DNA from: a virus
Reading direction: 5' to 3' (one strand)
Length of the DNA: 55,907 nucleotides
Virus record (IMG/VR): IMGVR_UViG_3300027976_000049
Span: 1 to 55,907 of that record
Made by a program: the position numbers and the translations under genes. Below, piece after piece: positions 29,229-37,550 of the stretch. Position 1 is the first letter of the stretch. Each line of letters opens with the position of its first letter. The notes below the pieces were generated by a model. It was not told where the DNA came from and made no database searches. It worked only from the letters and a program-made list of their open reading frames with translations.

Positions 29229-30872
29229 ATGTATAACATAAGTAATTATAAGAATAAATTAAATGAAAAATCATCTGCTGTTGTTGCTAGTGATTTAAAG
29301 GATAGATTAAAACAATATTTAGACAATGAGGATTTTCTAGAGGAATTAAGTGGATTTCTTATTAATTTAGAAGATGGAGAGGCTACTAATTCGATAGAGC
29401 TTAATTTAGACACACGTAGTCATGGATTTCTAGAAGATGATATTCTAAATATTAGAGTAGATAAATCAGATATTAAGTCTCCTAAATTTATAATGTGGAT
29501 AATGAATGACGCTTTTGCATTTGCTGACGTAGATATTGATATAGCTGCTGCAATTTTTAAACATTCAACGAAGGGAGGTCTTGGAACTATTGGCACAGGA
29601 TTAAATTTTTTAGGATCACTAGTGGGATTAGGAGACGCAGGAGATGATGGAACAAACGAAGAAGAGTTAATTGGGCTAGCAGGAGCAATCGGATCAATAG
29701 CAAGAGATAAACACATAGATCCTAAGATATATTTTGACAAACTAGATTTAGTTTATAAACAAAAATATGGTAAGAGTATAACTAGTGAACTAAATACTGA
29801 ATTCTCAGGAAGAGCTGAAGCAGTCGCGTTGAATACGTTTAGACGTGAAATTGAACCGTCCATAGCACGAGGAGTTAATCTTCCAAGTATATTACTTGAT
29901 ATAGCATTAGCTGCTGCTAGTTTTGGAACTGGAACCGCAGCAATTGCTGCGGTTAAGGGAACATCATCTGCAACTAGAATTGCATCAGCGGCTACAAAGG
30001 CCGGCAGTGTAGCAAAATCGACCAAAGTAGGAAGTGGAATTATTAAAGTAGGAAGTAAAACTCTTACTGGTTCAAAGGCTGTTATTAGTAGAATTCCTGG
30101 ATTTTCTAAATTAACGTCGACTGTACAAGCAACCCATCTTGAAAAGGTAGTAAAAGTCGGAGATGTTGTAAAACATCGGCGTTCAATAACGGTAGCAGGG
30201 AAAAAAGTAATGACAACGGTGGACCATACAATCGTATCTATTGGAAAACAAGGCGTAGTTTTAAAACCACCAACTGGACAAATATTTAATGTCACTGCTT
30301 CTAATTTTTTATTAACCACTACACCTGAGCTAGCTAATAATGTATTAAACGTGGCAAAAATTAGTGCTACTACAGCAGGATTAGCACTAGCGACTAAGAA
30401 AGCAGTAGATTTAGGAGATAGTGCCGGAGATAATAACTCACCTGATAGTGCAGGGATGGTTGCAACCGCAGCGGAGGTTATGGGATGGTATGATACATTA
30501 ACATCAGATCCAGCTAAGTATATAGCGGATATAATAGATATTGACGAAGAAGATAAAGGAACAACTCTTGCATCAATGCTTATGGATTTAAAGGATGGAA
30601 CTGGATTTTGGGGTAATACGACAGACCAGGAAGAATTAGCAATGGCTTTAATAATTACATCGATATCTCCAGAAGGAGCAGATTCGATTAATAGTGAATA
30701 TAGTAAATTGGATATTGAAATGAATGTAGGATCATTATTATCAGACGAACTAGGGGGAGACCTCGGAAAGTTTGCGACATATTGGTGGAATGCTATATCA
30801 GGAGATACTTTAAATGCGAGTGCAACTAGTATTAAAACAAGATTAACTACTAATAATAGTAAAAATAAGTAA
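29229..30872 (+). CDS. Tagged virion-type protein with annexin-like motif and hydrophobic segments
   Basis: 547 aa. MYNISNYKNKLNEKSSAVVA fits the tag (cut after LNE, Glu13). Residues ~171-205 (LDLVYKQKYGKSITSELNTE then FSGRAEAVALNTF) resemble one annexin-type repeat, a pattern I have seen in large phage virion proteins; a single repeat is not proof of calcium or lipid binding. Hydrophobic or Ala/Gly-rich stretches lie at ~118-135 and ~220-245, and a beta segment at ~295-340. A perfect two-way terminator follows. Possibly membrane-active after injection, like its convergent neighbour. Confidence 0.6.
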   Translation: MYNISNYKNKLNEKSSAVVASDLKDRLKQYLDNEDFLEELSGFLINLEDGEATNSIELNLDTRSHGFLEDDILNIRVDKSDIKSPKFIMWIMNDAFAFADVDIDIAAAIFKHSTKGGLGTIGTGLNFLGSLVGLGDAGDDGTNEEELIGLAGAIGSIARDKHIDPKIYFDKLDLVYKQKYGKSITSELNTEFSGRAEAVALNTFRREIEPSIARGVNLPSILLDIALAAASFGTGTAAIAAVKGTSSATRIASAATKAGSVAKSTKVGSGIIKVGSKTLTGSKAVISRIPGFSKLTSTVQATHLEKVVKVGDVVKHRRSITVAGKKVMTTVDHTIVSIGKQGVVLKPPTGQIFNVTASNFLLTTTPELANNVLNVAKISATTAGLALATKKAVDLGDSAGDNNSPDSAGMVATAAEVMGWYDTLTSDPAKYIADIIDIDEEDKGTTLASMLMDLKDGTGFWGNTTDQEELAMALIITSISPEGADSINSEYSKLDIEMNVGSLLSDELGGDLGKFATYWWNAISGDTLNASATSIKTRLTTNNSKNK

Positions 30873-30875
30873 ATT

Positions 30876-30911
30876 AAAAAGCCGATCATTATTAATAATG
30901 ATCGGCTTTTT
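30876..30911. terminator. Bidirectional terminator between convergent genes
   Basis: A perfect 36-nt inverted repeat: AAAAAGCCGATCATTATT and its complement, with T-runs on both strands. It serves 29229-30872 (plus) and 30932-32797 (minus). Confidence 0.9.
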
Positions 30912-30931
30912 AATGTTTTAATAATAGTGGT

Positions 30932-32797
30932 TTATAATTTAAACTTTCGTAAATGCTTTAATTTATTACTTTCGTAAGCTTTATCTGCACTTGTTTTTTT
31001 AAATTTCTTAGGAGATCTCATTTTTTCATAATCCTCTATAGAATAATCTTTATCTTTGTATCCAAAGTTAAAGAAGTCATTAACGTCTTTAGGAAGATCA
31101 TCTTTCTCTCTATTTGCTGCATATATAACATCACCGATATCCGCTGCTCCAAACTGCTCGGCCATTTCTTGTAGATGGTCATTCAATACTTTACGGTCAT
31201 CTGTGTCAAGTCCATCAAATATAGGCACAACATATGCTGCTTTCGGATTATTTTTTAACTCCTCTTTTATTTTTTCCTGAACTTTATTATATACTGGCAG
31301 AGACCCAATTACGTTGATAAATGGATCCGACAGATTATCTGGATCTACACCTATCATTAATTTAGCTATTTGTTTTCCAATAAATAATGTTAATGTTTTA
31401 GAAAATATAAATGCGTCGGTTGCCTTACTACCAAACTTGAAAGGTGTACCATATTTAGAGTCAACATGTTTCATACTACTAGCGAGTTGTTCATAGAATC
31501 CAATTATATTACTTTCGGTTCGAGTCGCAAATTTCTTACCAATAGAACTTGCTAGATCTGGACCATATCTAGAATTAAGGAAATCTACACGTTTTAACAT
31601 GCTACTATTTAATTCTCCTAAAACACGACCACCGCTACTTTTAATTATAAGCTTATCGCCATTTCTAACCATTTTGGTTCCTGGCCCGGCAGCTGCCATA
31701 AAGAATTTATCAATTACCCCCATTTCAACTTTACTTAATATTACCGGGACATCGTCTGCAAGCTTTGTAGATACTTTAAAGAATTTATCAAACATATCAG
31801 CAATAGATGCAAAAAACCGTTGAAGGGGTTTACCAATACCTGGTATCCATTTTACCGCTGCTCCAAGAAAGTCTTTAAAAAATGTGTCTAATACTTGCTT
31901 AGCAAGTGGAAGTGCTTTTTTTGAAGCTTTTGCAATATAAGTTAATGCGTCGGTTCCTTTTGGCCCAGCACTTGCTAATAATGATATTGCATCATCAGAT
32001 ACATGTATCGCGGTAGTACCTATAATATCCGCAGTTTTTACGCCTGCTGCACCTATTCCTCCCATATAGTCAGCTGTAAATTTAACAACTGTTTTTCCAG
32101 CGACTGTTGTTTTAAATAATCCTTTTAAAATATCTCCACCAAATGGAATAACCGCTGCTATGAATGAAATTAGAGCGAGAATATACTTACTCTTGTCTCC
32201 GTTCATCGCTCTAACCATGTATATTACTCCATTTAACACATCTGCAATAACCCCTACTGGCGGGAAAAAATCGCCAAGTAAACCTACAATATCAAGCATT
32301 AGATGAAGAACTCCTAAGAAAGAGCCTTCTTCAGTTAGACCACTAAGAATCGACTTAAACATACCAGGTAGGGATGCCATGCTAGATTCAGGTACATTAG
32401 GGTCAGCTTTAAGATTGTTCTGTATTATACTAGATGTAGACTGTTCAGTTGACGACAGTGCAGCATCGTCCTCATTTAATCGTATAGATTTTAAGTTATT
32501 AGGGATAGATTTAAATGCTTCGTTAATTCTAGCTATCTCAGATTTAGGTATATTATAATTAGATAAGCTATTAATCATAGAATTTTTACCTTTTACTAAA
32601 TTTCTATGATGATTATCAACTCCCTTTAATCCTTTTTCTATAAGAAGCTTTAACTCAAGTTCGATTAATATATCGGCAGGAATACTGGACTCTGCTCTAG
32701 CTATGATAGCAGTCTCGTTTACTATTAAATCGTAATAATTTAGAATAGATATTCCAAAACTTTGGGTGTTATCTACATATGGTAATACATGGCGCAT
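30932..32797 (-). CDS. Tagged pretoxin-like membrane-active virion protein
   Basis: 621 aa. The tag is displaced: ILNYYDLIVNETAII (18-32) with a cut after VNE (Glu28). Residues ~165-230 (LMLDIVGLLGDFFPPVGVIA, DVLNGVIYMVRAMNGDKSKY, ILALISFIAAVIPFGGDILK) look like the 'D-IP-VG--AD--N--IY---G' hydrophobic module found before toxin domains in polymorphic toxins. Further Ala/Gly/hydrophobic stretches continue to ~340. The C-terminus is charged and basic (KKFKKTSADKAYESNKLKHL). No catalytic toxin domain is recognised. May insert into or cross the inner membrane with the DNA. Confidence 0.65.
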   Translation of the reverse strand: MRHVLPYVDNTQSFGISILNYYDLIVNETAIIARAESSIPADILIELELKLLIEKGLKGVDNHHRNLVKGKNSMINSLSNYNIPKSEIARINEAFKSIPNNLKSIRLNEDDAALSSTEQSTSSIIQNNLKADPNVPESSMASLPGMFKSILSGLTEEGSFLGVLHLMLDIVGLLGDFFPPVGVIADVLNGVIYMVRAMNGDKSKYILALISFIAAVIPFGGDILKGLFKTTVAGKTVVKFTADYMGGIGAAGVKTADIIGTTAIHVSDDAISLLASAGPKGTDALTYIAKASKKALPLAKQVLDTFFKDFLGAAVKWIPGIGKPLQRFFASIADMFDKFFKVSTKLADDVPVILSKVEMGVIDKFFMAAAGPGTKMVRNGDKLIIKSSGGRVLGELNSSMLKRVDFLNSRYGPDLASSIGKKFATRTESNIIGFYEQLASSMKHVDSKYGTPFKFGSKATDAFIFSKTLTLFIGKQIAKLMIGVDPDNLSDPFINVIGSLPVYNKVQEKIKEELKNNPKAAYVVPIFDGLDTDDRKVLNDHLQEMAEQFGAADIGDVIYAANREKDDLPKDVNDFFNFGYKDKDYSIEDYEKMRSPKKFKKTSADKAYESNKLKHLRKFKL

Positions 32798-32811
32798 ATG
32801 ATATAGTTTTT

Positions 32812-32822
32812 TATTATTTATT
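32812..32822 (-). promoter_or_regulatory. Late promoter motif (AATAAATAATA)
   Basis: 14 bp before the ATG at 32797. Confidence 0.55.
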
Positions 32823-32831
32823 CATATATTT

Positions 32832-32871
32832 AAACAAAAAATGACCACATCGATGTGGTCATTTTTTGTTT
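32832..32871 (-). terminator. Terminator after 32887-33261
   Basis: Perfect 40-nt inverted repeat (stem ending ATGACCACAT/ATGTGGTCAT with A- and T-runs), directly downstream of the glucosyltransferase operon. Confidence 0.9.
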
Positions 32872-32886
32872 AAATATTATATGTTA

Positions 32887-33261
32887 CTATATTATATTAT
32901 ACTTAATATTGAATTTTGTTTCTAATTCTTCTTCAGTTATAAGTTTATACGAGCCATTACATTCGCCTAGTTCCATATCTTCATATATTGTATGAAAATG
33001 CTGAGTCATTACACTAGGATTAGAGCTTAATGATTGACTACCCGCAGGTATGACAATCAGCCATACTGGTATACCATTCCCTTTAAATGTTTTGAAATCT
33101 CGCGGACCAATATCATTTGGTCCTTTATTAAATCTACCCCTAAGGTTAACATAGTATGAGTCATTCATTTCTTCCCACTCGTGTTTATTTGTATATTTTT
33201 TATCAACTGCTGATAATTCATTCAAATATTCGTCGGGTATTATGTTTCTATGTCCACTCAT
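32887..33261 (-). CDS. Hypothetical protein, 124 aa
   Basis: Begins MSGHRNIIPDEYLNELSAVD; contains IPVWLIVIPAGSQSLSSNPS and ends EEELETKFNIKYNII. No family recognised; the central hydrophobic strand is too short for a clear TM. It follows the DNA glucosyltransferase by 5 bp and ends at a terminator, so the two are co-expressed; a link to DNA modification is only suggested by position. Confidence 0.55.
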   Translation of the reverse strand: MSGHRNIIPDEYLNELSAVDKKYTNKHEWEEMNDSYYVNLRGRFNKGPNDIGPRDFKTFKGNGIPVWLIVIPAGSQSLSSNPSVMTQHFHTIYEDMELGECNGSYKLITEEELETKFNIKYNII

Positions 33262-33266
33262 ATCTT

Positions 33267-34277
33267 TTAATTTATTTTAAATATTCTCTGTAATTCCTTT
33301 CGTTGTCTATTAATTAGATCGGGTGAATATGCATTAATTAAACGCTTTACGTCGTCTTGGTTAGATACATATAGCAGATCTTTAAGAACTGGATCCTGTA
33401 TTAATAATTTGCCAGGATCGTATTCAATTTGAATAGCGGCTAAACAATTAGATGCTAGTGTTTCGTAAAATCTATAAGTAGTGACATTATCTAGATGTTC
33501 TTCATCACCTGTTATTAACGATACTTTTACTGAGTCTAATTTGATCATTAGATCTCCATGTTTTAATTTCTTAATAAATTCACCGGGAACTTTATCAGAT
33601 TTATATCCAATTTTTAAATTATTAGTGTCTGCCGGGAAATATTTCCTAAGTTGATTTTCTCTAAATGACCCACGTTTATCTCCAAAGTAAACTAGGTCGT
33701 ATTCTTTCTCTATTGTTGCATCAGCGTCTGCAAATATATCAAATTCTCCGCTTTCTGTAAATCTATGTTTGAATATATATGTAAACCAGTCAACTTGTTT
33801 CCAATTCTTAGGTTGCCAACCTAAGAATTGTTTTATATCTTTACCTGCAAACAAGTAAGTAGCATCTTCTATGATTGTGTCCCATTTCTCTACAGAATCT
33901 GTACATAATTTAAATCTATCAGATATTATCTTTGCGTAGTTAATAGGTGGAATACGTGGATCATTAATAAGGAAAAATATACGTCCTTTATAATTGGCTA
34001 GATTATTACATATAGTTTCACAATGTTCTCCCATTACTCCTCCAAAGAAATTAGGAGTACTCAATTGAAGAATAACTGCGTTATATTCTGAAAAGTCAGT
34101 GTCCGTATAATTCTTGTAGAAGTCTAAATGTTTAGTGCTACGATTTTTATAACCAACGACATCCACCTCTGATCCTTTTTCCTCCATCATTTTCTTAAAA
34201 AACGTTGCTTCTAACCCTCGGTGGTTTTTATCGTTATACGTTATATTTGCGAATACTGATGTTATTGCTACTTTCAT
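33267..34277 (-). CDS. bgt: T4-type DNA beta-glucosyltransferase
   Basis: 336 aa (T4 BGT is 351). Homology to T4 BGT is visible along the chain: LQLSTPNFFGGVMGEH (T4 VVNSSINFFGGKPN), IFFLINDPRIPP with Asp106 at the catalytic-base position (T4 YYLFTDIRLPF), VYFGDKRGSFRENQLRKYF (T4 IYGGSFRSGQRESKM) and LITGDEEHLDNVTTYRFYET with Asp258, Arg269 and Glu272 as in T4 LIIGDKNYNDNFITLRVWET. T4 BGT moves glucose from UDP-glucose onto 5-hydroxymethylcytosine in DNA, blocking restriction. This strongly suggests glycosylated, hypermodified DNA in this phage. The hydroxymethylase is not in the window, so the base could be another hydroxymethylpyrimidine. Confidence 0.85.
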   Translation of the reverse strand: MKVAITSVFANITYNDKNHRGLEATFFKKMMEEKGSEVDVVGYKNRSTKHLDFYKNYTDTDFSEYNAVILQLSTPNFFGGVMGEHCETICNNLANYKGRIFFLINDPRIPPINYAKIISDRFKLCTDSVEKWDTIIEDATYLFAGKDIKQFLGWQPKNWKQVDWFTYIFKHRFTESGEFDIFADADATIEKEYDLVYFGDKRGSFRENQLRKYFPADTNNLKIGYKSDKVPGEFIKKLKHGDLMIKLDSVKVSLITGDEEHLDNVTTYRFYETLASNCLAAIQIEYDPGKLLIQDPVLKDLLYVSNQDDVKRLINAYSPDLINRQRKELQRIFKIN

Positions 34278-34284
34278 AATATAT

Positions 34285-34294
34285 AATATACTTT
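34285..34294 (-). promoter_or_regulatory. Candidate early/middle promoter (AAAGTATATT)
   Basis: Weak member of the TTTAGTATAAT class, 7 bp before the ATG at 34277. Confidence 0.3.
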
Positions 34295-34301
34295 AATGTT
34301 G

Positions 34302-35033
34302 TTACTTATTTAATTTTGCATAATACTTATCGAATCCTTTAAGTAGATCGTCTATACTAGAAGTTTTAGTTTTAATGACCTCATCTATTAATCCAAATTT
34401 AAGTGCTTCAGTGGAAGTGTACCACTTGTCTCTATCTACTGTACTAATATATTCATCAAATGTTTTATTACTATATTGAGCTAGCATTTTAGCTAGTATA
34501 TAATTACTCTTCTCAGCTTCTTTTTGTGTAATTCTAACATCCATAACTACACCTTTCGCTCCATATGAAACTTGATGAGTCATAACTTGTGAAAATCGTA
34601 GTGATGATCTCTTTCCTTTGGTACCTGCTGCTAATATAACAGATCCCATTGACGCACACATACCTGTGTTAATTGTTCTAATATCGGATTTAACTAATTC
34701 CATTACATCTACGATTCCTAATCCGGATTTAACAGATCCTCCTGGTGTATCAACGTGTAAGATTATGTCTTTTTTTTCAAGACTATCTAAAAATAATAGT
34801 TGTGCTTGTACAACAACACTAATTGAGTCACGAACCGGTCCAGATAACCAAATTGTTCTATCTGCCATTAACCTTGAAAATATATCAATTTGTGAATATC
34901 TCATTTCTCTTTCTTCTAATATATACGGAGTCATGCTACCTGTTATATCGAAACCAAAATGTTGCACAAGTTCATGTTCTTTAATACCCATATGTTTAGT
35001 GGCGTATTTATGAAATTCCTTATTCTCTATCAT
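34302..35033 (-). CDS. clpP: ClpP-family serine protease
   Basis: 243 aa, slightly longer than bacterial ClpP. The triad is in place: Ser128 in GMCASMGSVILAAG, His153 in VMTHQVSYG and an Asp near 200 in VDRDKWYTSTEA. LHVDTPGGSV and SGPVRDS are further ClpP signatures. It could degrade host proteins with a host Clp ATPase, or be a head-maturation protease, since some phages use ClpP-like proteases for this. It is read with DUF6378 from an early/middle-type promoter, not a late motif, which favours the first view. It starts 1 bp after the DUF6378 gene. Confidence 0.88.
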   Translation of the reverse strand: MIENKEFHKYATKHMGIKEHELVQHFGFDITGSMTPYILEEREMRYSQIDIFSRLMADRTIWLSGPVRDSISVVVQAQLLFLDSLEKKDIILHVDTPGGSVKSGLGIVDVMELVKSDIRTINTGMCASMGSVILAAGTKGKRSSLRFSQVMTHQVSYGAKGVVMDVRITQKEAEKSNYILAKMLAQYSNKTFDEYISTVDRDKWYTSTEALKFGLIDEVIKTKTSSIDDLLKGFDKYYAKLNK

Positions 35034-35034
35034 A

Positions 35035-35310
35035 TTATTTATTGTTTTCGTAGTTTTCTAGTCCTTGAATATAAGCAACCGCATCTAATAAGTTATCCTT
35101 TTTATGATTATACGACTCACGAGAGAACTTCAATGCTATTAATGCTTTGAACATATCACCGCCAGATACGGTGTGACCTGTCATACCGTTGAATATCATA
35201 GCGGCTCTCTCCATTCCCTCAGTGAATGGTCCATAGTTTCTGTCCGCTTCATCTGATCTTTCGTTTACTATGTTATGCGCTTCTTCTAGTATTGATTTGT
35301 GTTTTGCCAT
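35035..35310 (-). CDS. DUF6378-like phage protein
   Basis: 91 aa. SILEEAHNIVNERSDEADRN YGPFTEGMERAAMIFNGMTG, then FKALIALKFSRESYNHKKDN LLDAVAYIQGLE, is the DUF6378 pattern ('L-EA--I---R-D-YG---EN--RIA-IW--I-G ... L--KLARE--NHK-DN--D--GY'). It is common in phages; a helical fold like MazG-type pyrophosphatases has been suggested for such proteins, but no activity is certain. The start codon lies 6 bp after a TATAAT element. Confidence 0.8.
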   Translation of the reverse strand: MAKHKSILEEAHNIVNERSDEADRNYGPFTEGMERAAMIFNGMTGHTVSGGDMFKALIALKFSRESYNHKKDNLLDAVAYIQGLENYENNK

Positions 35311-35316
35311 GTTTAT

Positions 35317-35326
35317 ATTATACTAT
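35317..35326 (-). promoter_or_regulatory. Candidate early/middle promoter (ATAGTATAAT)
   Basis: 6 bp before the ATG at 35310, the same spacing as at the ligase; likely leaderless. Confidence 0.5.
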
Positions 35327-35347
35327 GAATGTATATCATGTTTCATT

Positions 35348-35392
35348 ACACATAAAAAAAGCGAACAATGAATGTTCGCTTTTTTTATGTGT
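35348..35392 (-). terminator. Terminator after 35408-37462
   Basis: Perfect 20-bp stem (ends ACACAT/ATGTGT, core GCGAACA/TGTTCGC) with a 4-nt loop and long A/T runs. Works in both directions. Confidence 0.9.
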
Positions 35393-35407
35393 TAGTATGT
35401 AAAATAT

Positions 35408-37462
35408 TTAAGAATTAACTCTGCCATATTTAGTCATAAGTGCTTCTAATTTACTTTCATCTATTTTACCATTTTCGTCGCTATCTTCAGATGTTTCATC
35501 GTCTGATTTGGAATCTTTCTTAGATTTCTTAGATGTTTTAGCATCCTTCTTAGCTTTCTTCTTATCGTGATAAGCTTTAAGCCCGGCTGGCATTTCACCT
35601 TCATCTACTTTAGCGGTACTTACTTTAGATTTAGATAAATCAACATTAATGTAATCTTCTTTTAATTTAGAAATAGATTCATTAATAGAAGTTTTAAGTT
35701 TCTCAAGTTCAGCAACCTTACTCGCATCAACATCATCAGATTTGATTGTGGTATTTAGTTTAGCAACAGAACCTTCAAGCTTATTAATATTCTCCAATAT
35801 TCCAGCTTTAGCAGTTTCAATACGTCTTTTAAGTTCTATAGTTTCGTCTATTTTAGTAGCAAATATTGAACTTATATCATATTGAAAGTTCTCATTAAAG
35901 AATTCAGACATTTGAAGTTCATCAACTTTATTCCAAATTCTATCTGCAGTATTAGGTTTATTACACAATATGTAGTTTCCTCCTAATTCAAAAACTGTAG
36001 CTTCTGATAATAATCTGTCGTTTGAAATATTCTTAATAAATTCAAATGCGAATATACTAGATACATTTTCAAAAACAAATTCTACTCTACTTTTAACTTC
36101 TGGGGTTTCCATTAATAATGCTTCAGTTAAATTAATAGATTTTAATCCGTCAATCTTGTTGTCGTTTAAGTAAATATCTAATCCTCTGGCTTCATTTGTA
36201 TTTAAACCCATTTTAAAGTTTCTAATAGAATTGCTCTCTACTCCTTCTCTATTAGAAGATGGAACGAATCCTAACGAAGCAAATGCTTCAGATAGTTTAT
36301 AGAATTTAGGAAATTTAGCTTTAACAAATTCAGGATTCATTGTTGCTATTGTAAAACCTTCATTAGTATTAGACGACGTGTCATTTTTCCACCAATTTAA
36401 TGGATTAGCAACAGATTTTTCAATATAGCTAACAACATCCTTTGCTGCGGCTACTCCAGTGTTTATTTTTTTTAATTGTGTTTTAACTAATGATTTAGTT
36501 ACTTTTGTACCTGTATCTTCTACTTCTTTAACTGCCTGCTTTATAGCTTTCTTGTTGCTAGGACTTAATGATGTCCATATTGCTGTTGCTGTTGCTATTT
36601 GCTCATTGATATGAACTTCAGTTTCATTTCCAGTTAATTTAGTAGATTCTGAAATTTTCATGAATCTATTATCTACATAAGTAATAATTCCATTCTTAAT
36701 TTTAATAGATGGAGCAATAACATTTTGAATTTTAGTATCTATATTACCTGCTCCTAGTGTAAATGATCCGTCTTTACTAGCTTCTATAATTCTTAAGTTA
36801 TTAACTAATTGAGTAACTAATGGTAAGTTAGACTCTCCATGCATTAAATTAATTATATCGGCGCTATACTTATTTTCAGCGAGTGATTTTTTCAATGATT
36901 CTGCAATAGATTCATAGATGGGAGTTTGAGAATTAGCACTAGTCATAATGTGAATAGTATTTAATAACTCAAAATCAGTTGCTTTATTTTTAACGATGTT
37001 GATTACTTGATCAACTACAGTTTTAACCGATTTTTCGTGAATATGTTGAGTCATTTCATTAATGAAAGACGGATATAATCTAAACTCTGGATATCCGCTG
37101 TTAATTGAATCACAGTAGCTATCTACTTTAGATTTAATAATAGGATTAGAATAAGCATTAGATTCTTTAATTAATTCAAGCTTACTAGATAAGTTTGCAA
37201 CTTTACTCATTTCGTGTAGAATTGAATATGTTGTTTTTTCCTGTTTATTAAATTGAGATAATAATACACTAATTTTTTTATTTTTAAGATGTTCATTGAC
37301 TCCTTTAAGAGAATCTTTTAGTTGAACATATATGTTATCGTAGTTATCTTGATTAACAATTGATTTATTTGTTGATTCTATAACTAATTTCACTAATGAG
37401 TTCTTATTTAGTGTTAAGTCACTCTTTAGTTCTGTTAATACGCGGTTTACGAAATCCTTCAT
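35408..37462 (-). CDS. Large virion-type protein, possible head-targeting N-terminus
   Basis: 684 aa. Begins MKDFVNRVLTELKSDLTLNK; LTE at 9-11 could be a cut site, but the aromatic part of the tag is reduced to one Phe. Mostly helical and polar, with coiled-coil character at ~565-620 (LEGSVAKLNTTIKSDDVDAS), then a Lys/Asp/Ser-rich tail (KKKAKKDAKTSKKSKKDSKS) and an acidic end. Many internal I/L-x-E sites. No domain recognised. Late motif upstream and a strong terminator downstream, so it is a single-gene late unit. Scaffold, core or internal protein are all possible. Confidence 0.6.
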   Translation of the reverse strand: MKDFVNRVLTELKSDLTLNKNSLVKLVIESTNKSIVNQDNYDNIYVQLKDSLKGVNEHLKNKKISVLLSQFNKQEKTTYSILHEMSKVANLSSKLELIKESNAYSNPIIKSKVDSYCDSINSGYPEFRLYPSFINEMTQHIHEKSVKTVVDQVINIVKNKATDFELLNTIHIMTSANSQTPIYESIAESLKKSLAENKYSADIINLMHGESNLPLVTQLVNNLRIIEASKDGSFTLGAGNIDTKIQNVIAPSIKIKNGIITYVDNRFMKISESTKLTGNETEVHINEQIATATAIWTSLSPSNKKAIKQAVKEVEDTGTKVTKSLVKTQLKKINTGVAAAKDVVSYIEKSVANPLNWWKNDTSSNTNEGFTIATMNPEFVKAKFPKFYKLSEAFASLGFVPSSNREGVESNSIRNFKMGLNTNEARGLDIYLNDNKIDGLKSINLTEALLMETPEVKSRVEFVFENVSSIFAFEFIKNISNDRLLSEATVFELGGNYILCNKPNTADRIWNKVDELQMSEFFNENFQYDISSIFATKIDETIELKRRIETAKAGILENINKLEGSVAKLNTTIKSDDVDASKVAELEKLKTSINESISKLKEDYINVDLSKSKVSTAKVDEGEMPAGLKAYHDKKKAKKDAKTSKKSKKDSKSDDETSEDSDENGKIDESKLEALMTKYGRVNS

Positions 37463-37481
37463 TTAAATACAAATTATTTTA

Positions 37482-37492
37482 TTTTATTTATC
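37482..37492 (-). promoter_or_regulatory. Late promoter motif (GATAAATAAAA)
   Basis: 19 bp before the ATG at 37462. Confidence 0.55.
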
Positions 37493-37550
37493 ATCATTAT
37501 TTAATATTTTTAGACGATTTGCGTCTTATTAATATGTATCTAATGTTTAA

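Noticed and set aside
29753-30889. Long (378-codon) antisense open frame opposite 29229-30872
   Set aside because: Its product is hydrophobic, Ser/Pro/Val-rich with no start context, and the plus-strand frame carries the head tag, an annexin-like segment and a terminator; it is a shadow.
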